Shown here in pieces: positions 19,801 to 34,800 of a stretch of 64,000 nucleotides of DNA. Positions within the stretch are counted from its first letter, which is position 1, and each line of letters starts with the position of its first letter. The notes under the pieces are model-generated. The model was not told the origin of the DNA. It searched no databases and saw nothing but the letters and a program-made list of their open reading frames with translations. The stretch lies in assembly GCA_000469685.2 (NCBI GenBank), contig LS997562.1:36244345-36308344 (forward strand). Reading direction: 5' to 3'. A program made the translations under genes and the position numbers. This stretch comes from Haemonchus contortus (taxonomy: Eukaryota > Nematoda > Chromadorea > Rhabditida > Trichostrongylidae).

Positions 19801-22800
19801 AGGGGAAATCTTTTTTCTTTAGCTCGCCTCAGGTGGGACTACATTTTTTCCTGTTATTTATTAAGCATAATTTCGGACAAGGTGTCACCCCGAAACAACG
19901 CAAATCCCCCTCCACATTTTCATTCTTTCTAAAATGTCCAAACACATCAATACTACTTTGACTGACACAGCTGAGTTCCCCCTTATCTCGCTCCCTCGGT
20001 GCCGTTTCCATCGCATTTTCTAAGTCGTTTGTTTAAGTCAGCGGTGCTTGACAGAAAGCACTCGAAGGTGTTGAAAAAAGTGCAGAGATTGAGTTGCACC
20101 CATCAAGACTCCCTAAACATTCAGTGATGGATCGACATTAGAAAGAACTGTCACACATGTAGGCCACATTAACTATCGCTCTGGTGTTTCTAATAAATAA
20201 TGCTGAAACCACTGCGACCACCCAAACAAACTCGACCCTCAGACAAAGTCGCCTGAGATACTGGGAGCATAAGTACTCCAGAAACTGGCTAGCACTTGGA
20301 AATGGACAAAACTGCAATACAGAACGCGGCCACATTTGAAATTTAAATTTAGAGAATAAAAAACCTAAATGACAGCCTTGTGCATAGAAATGAACAATTT
20401 TCCATCAGTATAATGTGGACATGGTTGGAGGGCCTAATGAGTTCCGAAGGAGTTCGAACCGGTGGATTCTGCCGGCACACTACATACTTCGCCTCTAGCC
20501 ACTGGTCTAGGTTGTTTTTGACCGACCTGCCGCAGAAATAAGCCATGTCTTCTCAGCACTTCCACTAAATCAGTACCTGCCATTCCCACACTCATAGATA
20601 TCCAATTTAGGGAGTTCACAGGATCGTCAGAGCCAAACAAATGGCCCAACCCCGCTTCATTTTATTAGAAGGTTTACTTCTTTAGCTGTAAACCGAACCA
20701 GCAACTCGTTTACGAGAATGAGGCGCCTTTAGCCACTTGACCATAGGCTCTCAATTTCAAACCCATAGATATCCACTCTGTTAAATTGTTATTGAAACAC
20801 CGCAATGCACGAATAGCCACATCACTCACACCTCGTCCCCAGCTCGGGAAGTGAATTCTATTTCAATCTAACTGAAAACTCAAAGCAAAAATCCAGAATT
20901 CCGGTAGAAAAACCGATATTCGAAAAATAGAACAGAATACACAACCAAAGCGAGGACCTTTATTAGATTATGAACTGTCTGAGAGAGATCACAATATTTT
21001 CAAAACAGAAAAAAACACACATTAATCATGATGATAATGATAATGAACTCAGAAGCATCATCAGAACACATATTCGTAAAAAGGAACACCAGAAATTCAA
21101 AAACAAATCTCGTATACAACGCTATTCGAATTCGGTGTATATTTTTTCGGTGAAGAAGAGATTAGTATGGAGGGGATGGGAGAAGAACACGGGGAGGGTG
21201 GTATGGTAATCAGTAGAAATCTGGACGACGTATGACGGATGGTTCGAAGGGGTAGGGTGCTTGGGTGGGTGGTGAAAAGGGATGATCACGAAGCATGGGA
21301 TCACGTATCAATCGATGATAATAAAACAACATATCAATAAAATCAATAGGGGATGAACGGCGAATGATGAACGGATGAATAGGATGAATTGTAAATAATA
21401 ATAAATGACTAAAACCTTATGTGGGTAGGTGTGTGGGGATATTATGTGTCTGGGTCTCACTACTCTATACGCATCTCTTAGGAGCAAACGACGCTAACCG
21501 TATATTGGGCACCGGGGACGGAAACTGAGGCCCGATAACATCAGCTGAGCTGCTGCTGCTACGAATTAACTAAAAGTTACTGTATTTACTATCTTACTGT
21601 ACTGTACAGTATGGAACCTGATTGGATATTAATATCTACAAGTTCGCTCTCAGTTTTCGCTGCCGGATGAATCGAAAATCGAAATATGACGTATGGTAAA
21701 AGGGAAAAATAAACAAACAGTGGGATCGACATATTTAGGCTGGGCGCAAGCGATTAGTATATACATCAAGGCCTATTGATGAACATAAATCGGGCACTAG
21801 CACTGGTACACTGGGCTCGCGATAACGATGATAATGCTGATAGTGACGAATAACTCGGATACACAGGAGGCGGTGGGGCGGCTCTACATGATACTGGGCG
21901 GGGCATAACACAGGGATGGCCAAATAACAAAGCTGAAGACTATAAACGTGGAACGAGACGTCACATACATGAAAACGTCCACGGATCAAGTAGTGACGAT
22001 ATGGCCAAGACTAGGATAGTTATGATTATGACGGTGATGATGATGATGATGATGTGACTGGCAGAAGATTAGCAAACAGTTCACGGTAACGATGAATAAG
22101 GAGAGAGTATGTGAATGTTCGTCAACACACCAACACACATGTCTACTTCAATTTGCCTACCGGTGGTGGTGAGGTGGGTGACTTAGCGGATGCTTTTTTG
22201 CCAAAACCGAACAGTTTTGTGCCTTTGCTCTCCTTTTTCGGTGAATCCGGCTTCGAACCAGAGCCGCCTTTCGACGATCCACTATTGGCATTATGTCGTG
22301 ACGATCCTGTTCCACCTCCACCTCCACTACCTCCTCCTGGAGATTTCTTTCCGTCACCTCCTCTGAAACGAACGTAAGCGATTTTCTAACTGTGATAATG
22401 CATAAGAAGAAAGTCAATCAATTCATATCAAATGCACTGTGACAAGGTAATCAAGACAGTACCAAACAACACTACGAATTTTCATGAGAATTTTTTGCAT
22501 GGCGCACTCAAAACGGGATCGATAAACGTCAAAACTTCCTCATGTTAGACCAAGCCAATATGAAACTACAATTCCACTTTTGTGGGAAAAAGCTCTCACA
22601 GTGTAACCTCATCCTTCTTAGTGAACTGTGAAAAAAGAGATTTCAAATAAATCATTGCACTTACAATCCCATGCCAGCCATCGAACCACTCAAATCATCT
22701 GTTGCACCACCCATAAATCGTCGTGGATCCACCAATGCCGCCAGCATACGTTTCTGTTGATCTAGTTGTTCACTGATGTACCGAACCCATTCGTTCTGAA

Positions 22801-25800
22801 ATCATTACGGGCTTCATACTGCAGGCTTAAACTTACTAATATGCCAAGATAACTAATTGATGAATAGCTCACCTTCTCTTCTTGAGTCTGTGCAGTAGCA
22901 ATAAATGCTGTCGGTTGAGCCGGATCCGAACTGCGAATGATGAACTTCAGTGGATCATCAGGAACCGACGGCTCGAACAACATCTTGTTTACCTAAACAG
23001 ACCAGTTTCATACTTCCAAAATCGATATATTGATTGCTGATTTCACAGCGACTTTCCTGAGACTTCTTTCAGACTCATGAATGTACTCTATGGGGCTGTG
23101 GTATTGACTACATGTGATGTTATGACCCAAACATGCGATGAATAACATCAGTCATAGATTACAAAAAAACGAATCGATTTATCGATTGCAAACACCCCAA
23201 AGCGCCCATTGCTTTCAAAAAGTGGCTTTTTTTTCTAAATAAACCCAACCTACGAGAAAACAACGAAATTTCAGCTTGGTCAGCTGTGAAAAAAACAAAA
23301 CGTTTCATCAAACAAAGTTGTTGTGGTCATACTGTAGGTGGTATTAAAAAGCATTATTGCGAAGAAAAAACAGTAGTACTACTCACCATGATTTGATTTT
23401 TAAATATGTAGATTGGATTGCCGAATTCCTTCTTTGGTGGTATATGATCAGCAATAATGACTGATTGTTCAAAGAGGAAGATACGGCGATCTTTGGATTT
23501 CTGCGATGTTCCACCTTGACTATCCGAAATGGGAAGAGTTCCCTGAAAGTAATGTTGAGTAGGTATAGCTCATGTGAAAATCCAACCTAGAAAAAGTCTG
23601 AACAATGGGAAACAACAAATCTAAATTTCCAAAACATGACCAGAAAACTCACTTGATAGAGAAGTTTTCCTTGAGCGTTCAAGCTTCCATCGAAATTCTG
23701 AAGCCGTCCAACTTGCATCATATCATCGCATGCTTTTGGTACCACATGCATCACCTGAAAGGAAGAATTCCTAGAAGAAAGAATTCGCAATAGAAATGAC
23801 CTGATTTTTTTACAAAATTTTCATCCCAAAGTTTCAATCTCTTCCCAGAACTAGACTTTTACATTGCTTTAAATTGTCAACAGGACTCTCTGCACCTCCT
23901 ATCCTCCCTATTGAGTATTCTGTGGCTTGGTTACAAGTCTGCCAATCATCCCGACTCAACGATGCCGCAGCAGCTACCTCTAATGCTCCACACCGCCAAT
24001 TAGGTCACTTCTAGTTAACTAAGACGCTAAAAAACTGTATGCTTGAGTACTGTAACCTGGGTGACCGTAATTTACCAGTTCCTCTCCCCGCATGGTTCCT
24101 TTTTCGCTCCTATCCCTTCTGTTACAATGCCGCTGGGCCCAGATTACCTGAGCTTAGATCTTCGTTATCTCATCTCATTTATCTCATCAGATTCTCCCGA
24201 TCAGTTTGCTGGTTAGAGTACAAATACCTTCCGAAAGTAGTTTAGGAACTCCCCAGTACCATTTGGCCCACGAGTAAATAAGAAAAAGGGGGCATTAGAC
24301 CTTTCAAGGTGAAAAAACCCACCACAAGCGCTTTCTTCAGCATATCTGTCTTGTCCTTGGCTCTTTCAGTAAACTTCAGAATATCTTTGAGAAGGAGCTG
24401 ATATTTCATTATACGTTGTACAGGCTTGATAAGTAGATCGCTCAATGCCACTTTATGTCCTAGTTTCGCTTTCGTTTCTGCGAAGAACTGAAAGTAATAA
24501 TTTTGAAAAATGAGGCTTGTCTATAAATAGGTAATCCTGCTATACCCCACAATCCATCAAAAATCCAACAGCGACAAATGACGACGAGATTTATTAACCA
24601 ACGTCATTGCGTCTCTTTTTGTTATGTCTAAAGCCCCTAGGGAGCTATTAAATATTCCCTCGATGATAAAAAACGACAAAAGATTGAATGGTGTTTCTGC
24701 CTTTCTCTGTTCGCTGCTGAAGCTGCAAAAACTCCTTTTTCTACTAGAACTAAAAACATCTATGAGGAATCGGAATCATTTCCCTGGAAACGATTACCTA
24801 TATGACGCACAAGCCAAACATAGAACGAGCTCATTTCAAAGACCATCGCGTTGTAAAACGTCAAAGGAACACTTCTGAGAAAAAAAAAGAAAAGACGGAA
24901 AGAAGCTCGGCATCCCTGGGCACGTACTTCCACCTCTTCGCAATATGCCCACTGAAAACTCTTTTGGGTAGTGATTATGAAGGGAGCTGTCGGGTTTGAG
25001 TCCCCTTTCATTTCTTTCCGAACCGGCTCAAAAGCGAGATGTGATTGGAAGAACCCAAAGAACCAGAAAAGATCAACTCTTTGAGAATTTTCCATTTTTA
25101 CGAACTCCCCCCTCTCGCTTACGCACATCCGACTCTTTACGGTATACTACACGAGTCTAACTAACAAGTACTGGTACACTAATTGACATCACAAATGTAC
25201 CATAAGTACTAAGAATAACTATTGTTATTTACGTCCTGTTTCCATGCACCTATGAGAATAATTCATTGTACATGGGTTTACTTTGTTGCCCCCAATCTTT
25301 CACAATTCTCTAAAAATCCAGCATTCCGTCGTGTCTTATTGTTAGTATATGTTCTGAATGTACGCAACTATGAGCACATACTGGTTTGACGATATGAAAA
25401 AAGTAACGACTGCAGCAAATACTCCCATAATGCCCCATATGTTCCTATTGCTTCTAGCAGAACACGTGCAGCTGCAAGCGCAAGCTTGAAAGATCACATA
25501 AATTTTCGAATATCCATTGAAAAGAAAAACTTATGTAGTAATTTTCTATAATCAGAGAAGCCCCAAAAAAACTTGCACAGCCCCTACCCAAAAATTAATC
25601 GAATTCAAAGTCAGCTTGAATGAATAGTTGACCAACTAGTAAAGCTCGGAAATTCAATTGCCGCTTTCCATAATTCCTGTCAATGTGAGATTGTGGGACC
25701 AACATATCCCAAAACCCTCTTCCCCTCTCTCAACATAGTAGACAGCTAATTGGGTATTTTTCAGCTGAACTATACGCGCTTAAAAACGCCGTACACCTGT

Positions 25801-28800
25801 TGGCATTCAGAAGCCGTTGTGAGCTGAATTTGCAAGCAAACCCTCCCACTCTCCTAAGCAAAAGCCGGCTCAGCTCTAAATGATTGACCCGAGCCCAGTA
25901 TTTTCATAGTTGTCCTATGTCTGATAGACCTCCGTGGAAAGCAAGGAGACAATAGATTGGAAGCCATGCTTCCCAACTCGGCTCCCAAATGCACCCCTGG
26001 ATCGGTTTTCCAAACAAGGTTAACTGCATCCATCTTTCGTGTTTCCCTCGCCTTCCGCCCTTAATATGTTTCTCGGAAATCCCCTCTGAACTTCTTATAC
26101 AAAGAGTCCGGGGAAAATTCAAAGAGAAATCGAATTTCAATGAGGTCGCTCCGAATTTCTCACAAAAAGTATAGCGGATTTCGAATGTTCGCACTTGAGA
26201 TTTTCGCCTGAATAGAACAAAAACAACTTCGTTGCGCTAGCGAAAGCCCTTTCTTCATCAAGAATGTATAGAACATCTCTTCAAACTCGTGCTTCTTCAT
26301 CAAATCCCTGACAAACCGTGCATTTAGTATTTCAAAGTCGTTCCCACATTGAAATCCTATTAAGTCCGTCGCAAAATAATTGCAGTAAGAACGCGATTGC
26401 CTAGTGGGGATTGCATCGGAGGGCCATAAAAAGCAATAGCAAGTGAACAAACGAAAGCCAAAAAAATAGTAATACAACCTCAAAGAACACCAGTTTTCTA
26501 CTCTTGCCATTATTTTTGCACAATCAGCAATCTGTGGAGGCTTGTCGTCATTTATTCCACATAGTGATAGTTATGGACCTTTTGGCCCTCCAGCTTTATC
26601 TTCAGTACCCCTATCCCTACACCTCCGGCATCTCCTTTTTGATAGCATAGCAAATCTTGCAACTATCCAGTATTGGCACTAAATGGTAAGAGCCAGGGTT
26701 GAACTATGGGGAGACCTCCTTTTTGGCAGATACCTACCACATTTAGAGGGATCCAGGAGAGGACCTGACAACAGAGGCCGCATGGGTATCAGGCTTGGCC
26801 AGGAACCTCTTTCATAGCCAGGGGTACCATCTGCCAAGAATGTCCTTCTCTGCCAGCTTTACTCTCACATCATTTTGAGGATGTTCTGAGCCGAACTCTA
26901 GCTACTAGTTACTGGATAAGGATTATACTCTTTCGAGATAAATAGCTTACATAACCACAGATGAATCTACCCGCTCCTATTCCCAGAACATACCCTAATC
27001 TACTGTTTCATCTAGATTCACCAGATCATTAACTAAATCAGACTACAGGCTATCACTACTTTAGAAGATAGTTAAGCTACTCCTCAGAAATCAGTCGATG
27101 ACGAATGTTTCTCAGTTGCCGTTGTTCTATCGTCATTGTGAATGAATGAATGCAGCTAGTCAGCTAGCTATCCACTTATTCTCATTCGTATAATTTAGAA
27201 TCAATTTGCAGAGTGTCAACAACAGAGACAGAGCAGCGAGTTTTTGCCCATAGACATAGTCAGATACACAGCCATGTACATAACCAAAGTTATATAATAC
27301 TGTCAAAAAAGAAAATTGAATTCCAGAACATTCTCTAGGAAATTCTGAATTGTTGCCAAATGAAAAAAGTTCTGCACCTTCAAAATACCCAGGACGTCCA
27401 TTAAAATCTTCATATTGACAAAACCAAAAAACAGGTCACACTTTTCCTAACAAGTACCAGGTGAAATCTATAGTTGCCTCACCTGTTCAAAATCCTCCTG
27501 AGAAACGAGATAATCCGATTTTGGCTTGTTCTGGCAATATCGCACATACATCGTCTCCAGTCTTCCCTTCTAGAAAATGACAACACATTAAAAAATGCTG
27601 GTTATTCAAAATAAATATTCAAAATAGGTAGCGAAACATAGTTCGCCTTCTGATTTCCCTCTCACGACATTAGTCTGACCCTGGCATTTTACTATAGCAC
27701 AAAATCTACTGGTCTAAATGCGCGCGGTCGGATTCGAGAAATCACGCCCAGGAATGAGTACCTCCTCTCCTGTAAAGCCCTACTTCCACAATCAGTAAAA
27801 ACCATGCGAATTTACATTCGGTGATATTCTGATCGAAACTGCTCGGCGTGCAAGAAACACATAAACTAGGTCTTGAATGAAATATTCAGAAATTTCTATC
27901 CCATTAGCCAACCAATTTTGGCGAATGAATCCGCTATCCGCCCACATCCTTCGCCAGCATCATTTCAAATACCCACGCACTTTTTTCACAGAACTATATT
28001 GGTGTCAATGAATCTCAAGAAGAGAATTTCCACTTTTCAATCAAATATATCTGGGGAATACAATGGAAAACTCTTGAGGGAAATAGCACTCACATATTTG
28101 ACAAAGGCACTTCCAGCGACTTCGTAGTTATCAAGGCACTTTTCAATTTCCTTCAAAAAACTGCTGAAAATAGGACTTCATCAGTTTCATCGGTATGTGA
28201 TACTTCATGAATTCCAAACGGTTGAAAAGGACTAACTTTTTATGAAACTCCAAAATCTGTGCGATATTTGCGAATATGATTTTGTCCTTTCCAACAAGAT
28301 CCGCTGGTAATTCCATTCGCTCGAGATTCGCTATATAACCGTCTACAACTGACGACAGATCTCTTACATAATCCTTTTCCGTCTCCACCAATTCCATTAA
28401 AACATATCTGGAAAATTTGATTTTTTCCATTCGGGTTCATAGTTGTATTCAAAAATGGCAATTAAAATAAACAGAAAAAAGTGTTTTCAGCTTAAATTCC
28501 AATCTTCCGTGCCGCTTGGGCCTTCCCTTATCTACAAGATCTGATAATTGAGTTTCAACTATTGGAATTCTTGGAGGGGGGCAGTGGTCCGCAATGGCCT
28601 TGGTGGTGTTGCGGACCTAAATCCCTTCTGACGTTGAACTTGTGCGGATGATTTAGAGCTCTGGTATATGACCCTTGGATCAAAAGCTTACATCTTCACC
28701 CAAGGCAATTCATTGGTGTTAAGAACCCCTCCAAACCTGACGTTTGCGCGTCGTATAGACCCAAAAAATAGCCCTCATCCCCAAAGACCAACTTTTTGAC

Positions 28801-31800
28801 TGAAGTCCTACTGCTTAAACTGAAAACTGAAAGTTCCAACCAAGAGCAGGAAAAATTCTTTTTCCTCCTAGGGAGTCGATCCCCAAAAGCCCAGAAATGG
28901 CTATCTAGTTTCTGTAAAGCCCTATTTTGACGATTCCAAAAAATTCTGCCGCCTCGGAAGCCCAATCTGTGGTGGTTGATTATGTCCGATATCTCATATA
29001 CACCCACGTTCCTCATAAAATTTTTATGTTTGCCCCATAATATATGGAATATCGAATTTCTAGGCATTATTTATTACTAATAAGCAAGCGATTATTCCTT
29101 CTTCAGCTATCATATTCCATAAATCACCAATAACGTCTCCCTTTCCCGAACACATAAATATTACGGCAAGAATGTGATGTAAACATAAAAGCTGTGGCTA
29201 CCATACTTTGGACCTATTCCGGCTTATTCCCAAGCACTTGAAATTTCCTGTGACTGGGCGATTTCATCAGAAAAAGGTGGCATTGGGATTACCAAGACCA
29301 ATTCTTTCATAATTTAATAAGCAAGCCAAATAGCCCCCGATTGCCTCCACTATCTCTGAAAGCAGGTCCAACCCGTGGAATGATTCAAAGAAATCAACTA
29401 TTGGTGAACACTATACACTTTCCCTCAATACAAATTCACTCACACAGAGGCAACCTCCTCGATCAACGGATTCAGGGGCAAACAAGCTCAAAAAAAGGCT
29501 AGTCACCTTTTACCATATTTTGAAAGAACATTCAAAATGAAACTGCTGCTGTAGAGAAAATATTTTTGAAAGAAAAATAATTACTCCTGTAACTGCACAC
29601 TGCTATGTAGAGGTGACCCTCCTTTATAAGCTTTCCAATCCACTACCAACAAAAGTAACCCTGCTATAAAAGTAAACTTTTGAGAGCATCTCAAGAAAAT
29701 CTCCAAAACTACCGTAATACCCATACATTTAAAACGGGCCTAAAACCTGGTGGTCTCCAACATGAAAGCTGTCGTTCAAATTTGATGGAGTGAGTTTTAG
29801 CAATTAAGTTTTGAACTTGATGATGTATTACCGTTGTCCTATGCTCTCCAGCTGCTGTCTTTTAGCACTATTCATGAGGCTTCAGCTGTTCCACTTTCAA
29901 CATTCCCCCTCGAAAAACCCGTTTTGTGGGGAATATGCGAGCAGATGGCCAAAGCTCATATGTTTCAGAGCTGGAACTTCAAGACGGAGAAATCACTAAA
30001 GTGCCATTGCAACCTTAATTTAAAATTTCACGCCCAGAAAATTGAAACCTGTAGGGTCTCCTGAACCCTGAACCTTCAAAAGACGGTGCCCATCCACGCC
30101 CTCCCGTTGTTATACCGTCCGTACTACATGAGATCTACCTTTATGGTTCGATTGAACCATATGTGGGCAATCGAATCGTGGGTAAACTTACTGTAAAGAA
30201 AAGTTTGGTACTGTAAACTGGAGTAGCTACCGTACGCTTAGCCAAGATTGAAATCCCATCAACAAGGCTAGTCGAACCCTCATACTTTCAGAAGCGCCTA
30301 ATTGGTACCATCTGCTAGCGGGAGCCCAATGCACATTCGAGGAGCCACTTAACTTCCAAGTGGAAGATGAACGCCGAGATAGTTGAGCGTTTTTCCGTTA
30401 CCATAATTTGGTGTTCTCGAAGTTTTAGGCGAAATCAATATCTTAGAAATTCACCACAAAAGGGGGAACTCACTGCCGCTTGAGGCGAGCCATCTCTTCG
30501 GGCGTTTTTTCCTGTTTCTCAGGGCACTCCTCTTCCACACTGTCCCTCATCTCTTCCGTTGGGGCACCGGTTGCCTCTTGTCCTGCGTCCTCATTCTAAA
30601 ACAAAGAAATTGAAATTGGAAATCACTGCTCAAACCACTTACACAGGAATTATTTATGAGTTCTTCCCCGCTAGTTTCAGCTGGCAGATTTTTCAGATTG
30701 ATATGGAGCTCTCACAAAACTTAACAGTTTTGTGAAAGTAGAGAAGACCTACAGTACAGCAGTACAACCAATATAGTACTGAGCTCAACTTCTTCAGCCA
30801 CTAATTTTCACTAAATCCATCCAAGATTCACTTAGATGTACACTCAAAACTTTTCTTCAAAGGGCGATAGGATGGTACAAGAAAGCGCAACTTTCCAGTA
30901 ACCATTAAACCTTCTCCTTTTTGATATACCTCAAGAAGGCGCATGCATTTTTGCTCTGTAGGTTGTGGGTGGACAACACGTGACAATGTGGCAACCCGCA
31001 ACATAACATCGGAAGATTTTCGCCTTATACATAAAGGCTTTGATGTAGTAAACAAATAAACAAACAAGTACACTACTACGACATTCGACCGCCGGCCTGT
31101 ACCTGGTCCATCTTCATTAGACTAATAATATCGAGGTCAAAGTACTGCATACTCGGAAATCTCTCATAACTACTGCTTTTTTCGGAGTCCTCTCTAGCAA
31201 TCGCATTATCAGGTCATCAAGGAAAACTGAATCAAAAACCACTTTATGTTTTCGTTGAATCCCTCTTCTTAGTCTCACTTGAGCACTTCAAGCGAGAGTG
31301 AAAAACGGAGATGAAGTTCGAGAGAAGCGCTTTTCGCTCCTACTTTGCAGCCGCCGGAAATGTCCAGCGCTGAAGTACCCTTCAATCACTAGCCTCCTTG
31401 AAATTGCCTAGAAACAATTGCGTCACATGCCCATTAAGATGAATTTTCTTTTCCTCTTTCTATCAATCTCTTTCTGGTGCAAACATAAGTGTCCACCCTT
31501 GCATTATGGAAAGATCCGCTCCTGGAACCAAACACAAAGGATTAAAACAACTTATCAATCCTAGAAAATCGAAGTTCCTTACACAATAACTGAAACATAT
31601 TGAACTTAAACCCGAGGAAGGTTTTAGGAATCATTTTCTATGTAAGTACAAACTACTCCCCAATCAGGCGAGCCACATATCCGAATTCCATTCGAAATCG
31701 AGAAGCAGGAGCAAATGTTGTGCTTGGTTCGAATGACAAGAAATTTCCCATTCCAGACAAAGAGCACCCTTCAAGCGACCTAAAAGGGATGAAAAACCTA

Positions 31801-34800
31801 ACGGACCCAAGCTGGGATCGATCTTAAAAGAAATCCCAAGTCGAGACTAACGTTAACGTCAGTCATTCAGTAGCTGTGAATGACTGACGCCAACGAATGC
31901 GCCTCGTAAAGATGGTGTAACAAAAAATATCGATCGCTTTTTCACATTTTAGTCTTTCGGCAGCCAAGAGGTACTTTGCCAAATGAAAGTTTAAGGATGG
32001 TAACCGGCAGACTAATTCTTTTCGCTGTCCCTTCTAAAATTCGTCATGGTTCAGCTAAACGACTATTAATTCGATCTGATATAATCATACGATTAGGTGG
32101 CTTTCAACGTTCTTAATGAACCGAGTTATCTATTCAAGTGGAAAATGAAGAAAAACATATAAATAGCTGCTAACCTATCGAACATGAGCTTGAAAGCCAA
32201 TGTAAATCACTTCTTGAGAAAGCTGAGCTGTGCGTCAGACTTAAGCCCTCTGCCGTTGTCGATAGCCTTGTAGAAGCCACGGGTTATCCCCACCTACCAT
32301 CTAATTAATTTGAAGAGTACTATATTTGTGTATTTGGTTGATGTTTTTTCTGGCAAGATCACAGAATATCATTTGATATCATTCGTTTTCAACTTTATTC
32401 TGCTAGATCCCATCGGATACCGTTTTTTCCAGCTGTCCCTGATGAGAAAGCTATCACAAGGGATCAATTTATAGGCAAAATGCATTACCGCAGCCACAGA
32501 TTGGTGCCTGAAAACGCACGAGTAGGTGAAAAGAGCCAAATTGCCTCCCTGCGTAGCGTCGACAGTCGTCAAAACAGCCCAGAAGTAGACGGTCAAAACG
32601 GAACCTGGGAGGACTCAAACGAAAAGCTCCCTGGGCTTCATCAAAGAAGTTGTGAAGTTGTACCCAAGAACACTAAGCGCAGGAAGTTGTACTGAATAAA
32701 ATATCGGAGCCATGGTTATATTTCAAAGAAGAATGAAGACTAATATCACAACTCAAATCTGGATATAAAAGTTCTAACTAAGGTTTCGTATGGGCGTTTA
32801 TGCCTTCCTAATCCCATGATCTGGTGTATCGATCTGAAGAAAGATGCGTATTGGGTTCCACGGGCCACATCTATTTCTCAAGGTTCTCATTCCGGAAAAA
32901 CAGGCCACACTTAATTCATAAATATATTTTATAGCTCAATTTACCTGAACTGCTCTACTTTCGCCATTAGTAAAATAGATGGCGCAGTAATCTTTTGTTA
33001 TGGCAGGTAAAGGTGGAAATAAAGACAGGCAGTTTCTGAGAAACAAAAGATTGCCGAAAAGCTGCGGAATAATCGTTGACAGTTAATTTTAAGCACAGAA
33101 CCCGCTGCAAGACAAACTTTCTTGCCTGTACACCTTTGTTCTGGAGGAAAGAATAGGATGTTTGTATAAGAGATAAGAGAGCGCAGACGACACTAGGAAA
33201 ATCTAAATGAAGTGGTAGCGTAGAATGGGAATGGAAGAGGGGCAAGGTGTAAACCCGTTCAAAGGTGTAGCTCATGGGATTCCAAGGAGCTTCTTCTTGC
33301 GCACATATGCGTCAAAGTGCTTCCTTCGCCAGAGAACCCACCTGAGTAATTATTTACTGCCTTTAGGGTGAATTATGAAATGATTTTGCTGAAGAGTCAA
33401 TGCGTGATTTGCTGGAAAAGGCTTTTCAGGGAAAACATGAGGCCTCATTTCATCTGCAGACGTTTCATTGCATCTGCTGCAAGTTTTTCTATGGTCGTCT
33501 CACTTTTCCGGAACGCATATTCTCGATGTCGCCTATTTTAGTAACAGACGAACGTCACACAGCCATGGCAAGCTTTTTTCCCCTCATAGCGATACCCTAT
33601 CCCACAATTTGTTATTCCGTCGCCTCGCCACAATATACTCCACAAGAGGGACAAGTTCAGCCTTTCACTACTCTTTCCTTGAGGGAAAGGAGCTCACTTT
33701 TCTGGACGCTTACTGGTTCTGAGGAAATCACAACTTCTGTGATTTCTCTTCACGAGAACTTGAAGACTGGAAAAGCGAACTTAGTTTATACTTCTTCAAA
33801 AGGGCAGTCGCGAAAGCCGGCTACTTGACGGAACTACGTCATCGCCAGACATTTCGAATAAATTAGGGGCTCACGAGGATCTTGGAAAAGGGTTTCAGAA
33901 TTTTGACCAGTAAGTCAAATATAGGTTTACCTACGACTGAAAAAAACCAAAAAAAGCTTCATAACGTCCTTCAAACTTAACAAGAGGCTTGAACGCCTCC
34001 ATCCTCCGTTCTTTTTGCACACATTTCTCTAACCAATGCTTTTCATCAGTCTTCTTCAACGGTTTCTTCAGCCGTTTGCGTCAGCGCTATTTCTGTTCTA
34101 ATGGGAACTTAGTACCGATGTCAAACCGATTCTACCATAGCAACATATCATTTACTGCAAATGCTATTTATCATATTCACTACGTATCTCGACTCGAAAT
34201 AGTACCTATAAGTGGGACTCACACAAAAATGTCTCCTTCTACCCTGCAAGGGCTAAAAAAACCCTTCCATTACCACTTCTTTTCGAAGGGAATAATTATA
34301 TCGCCTACCTAGGTGGAGCAAAACCAATGATTTAAGCCTTATCCCAGGAAAAGCAACAGTGCAAACTAATTAGGGTTAAAATAGCATTGTAAAGGTAGAA
34401 CCAAGTGCGATTCATGAATAAAAGGGAGCTTTAGCCTTTCTGGCGTCAAAAAGACCCAGTCAGGCTGAAAATCGTCTGTGTTCACCCACTTCCAGGAATC
34501 CCAGAAACTCCAGAAATGGTTTTTTCGACTCAATCCCAGAAATTGACAAGTTCCAGGAGCAAATCAAACTTATACATCTTAATGAAGGCAACAATAAAGG
34601 TGCACTATCACGGAAGTACGTCACCGCCCGTCATTTCAATCAAAATAGGGCAGTCGAGGATCTGCAAAGTGGTGGTTTCAAGAACTTAACTGGTAACGAA
34701 GTACCAGCCCACCATTGCACTTGGGTAATTCCCACTTTTCAAGCCAAACCGGCAAGGAACTATTCGCCCTCTGCCGCTGTGGATGCAAAACTTCATCATG

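Larger units (their letters stand above)
15965..22160 (-). other. unc-73/trio intron 14 (6.2 kb)
   Basis: Repeat-rich intron. From right to left it holds a GAT microsatellite, two tRNA-like element heads (20410-20750), a foldback element (18988-19535), a second inverted-repeat element (17866-18232), a 120-126-bp tandem repeat (17041-17345) and SINE copy 3 (16228-16480). No exon is needed by phase. Confidence 0.6.

Noticed and set aside
20445..20510. Possible tRNA gene on the minus strand (GGTTCGAACTCC)
   Set aside because: A and B boxes are present but a complete cloverleaf is not. It is treated as a repeat.
22111..22377. Plus-strand 88-codon frame with a Pro-rich end
   Set aside because: It is the antisense of unc-73/trio exon 14, a Gly-rich linker whose complement gives Pro runs.
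32480..32695. Plus-strand 71-codon frame followed by AATAAA
   Set aside because: No domain, no splice or trans-splice context and no recognisable family. The AATAAA is common in AT-rich intron sequence.
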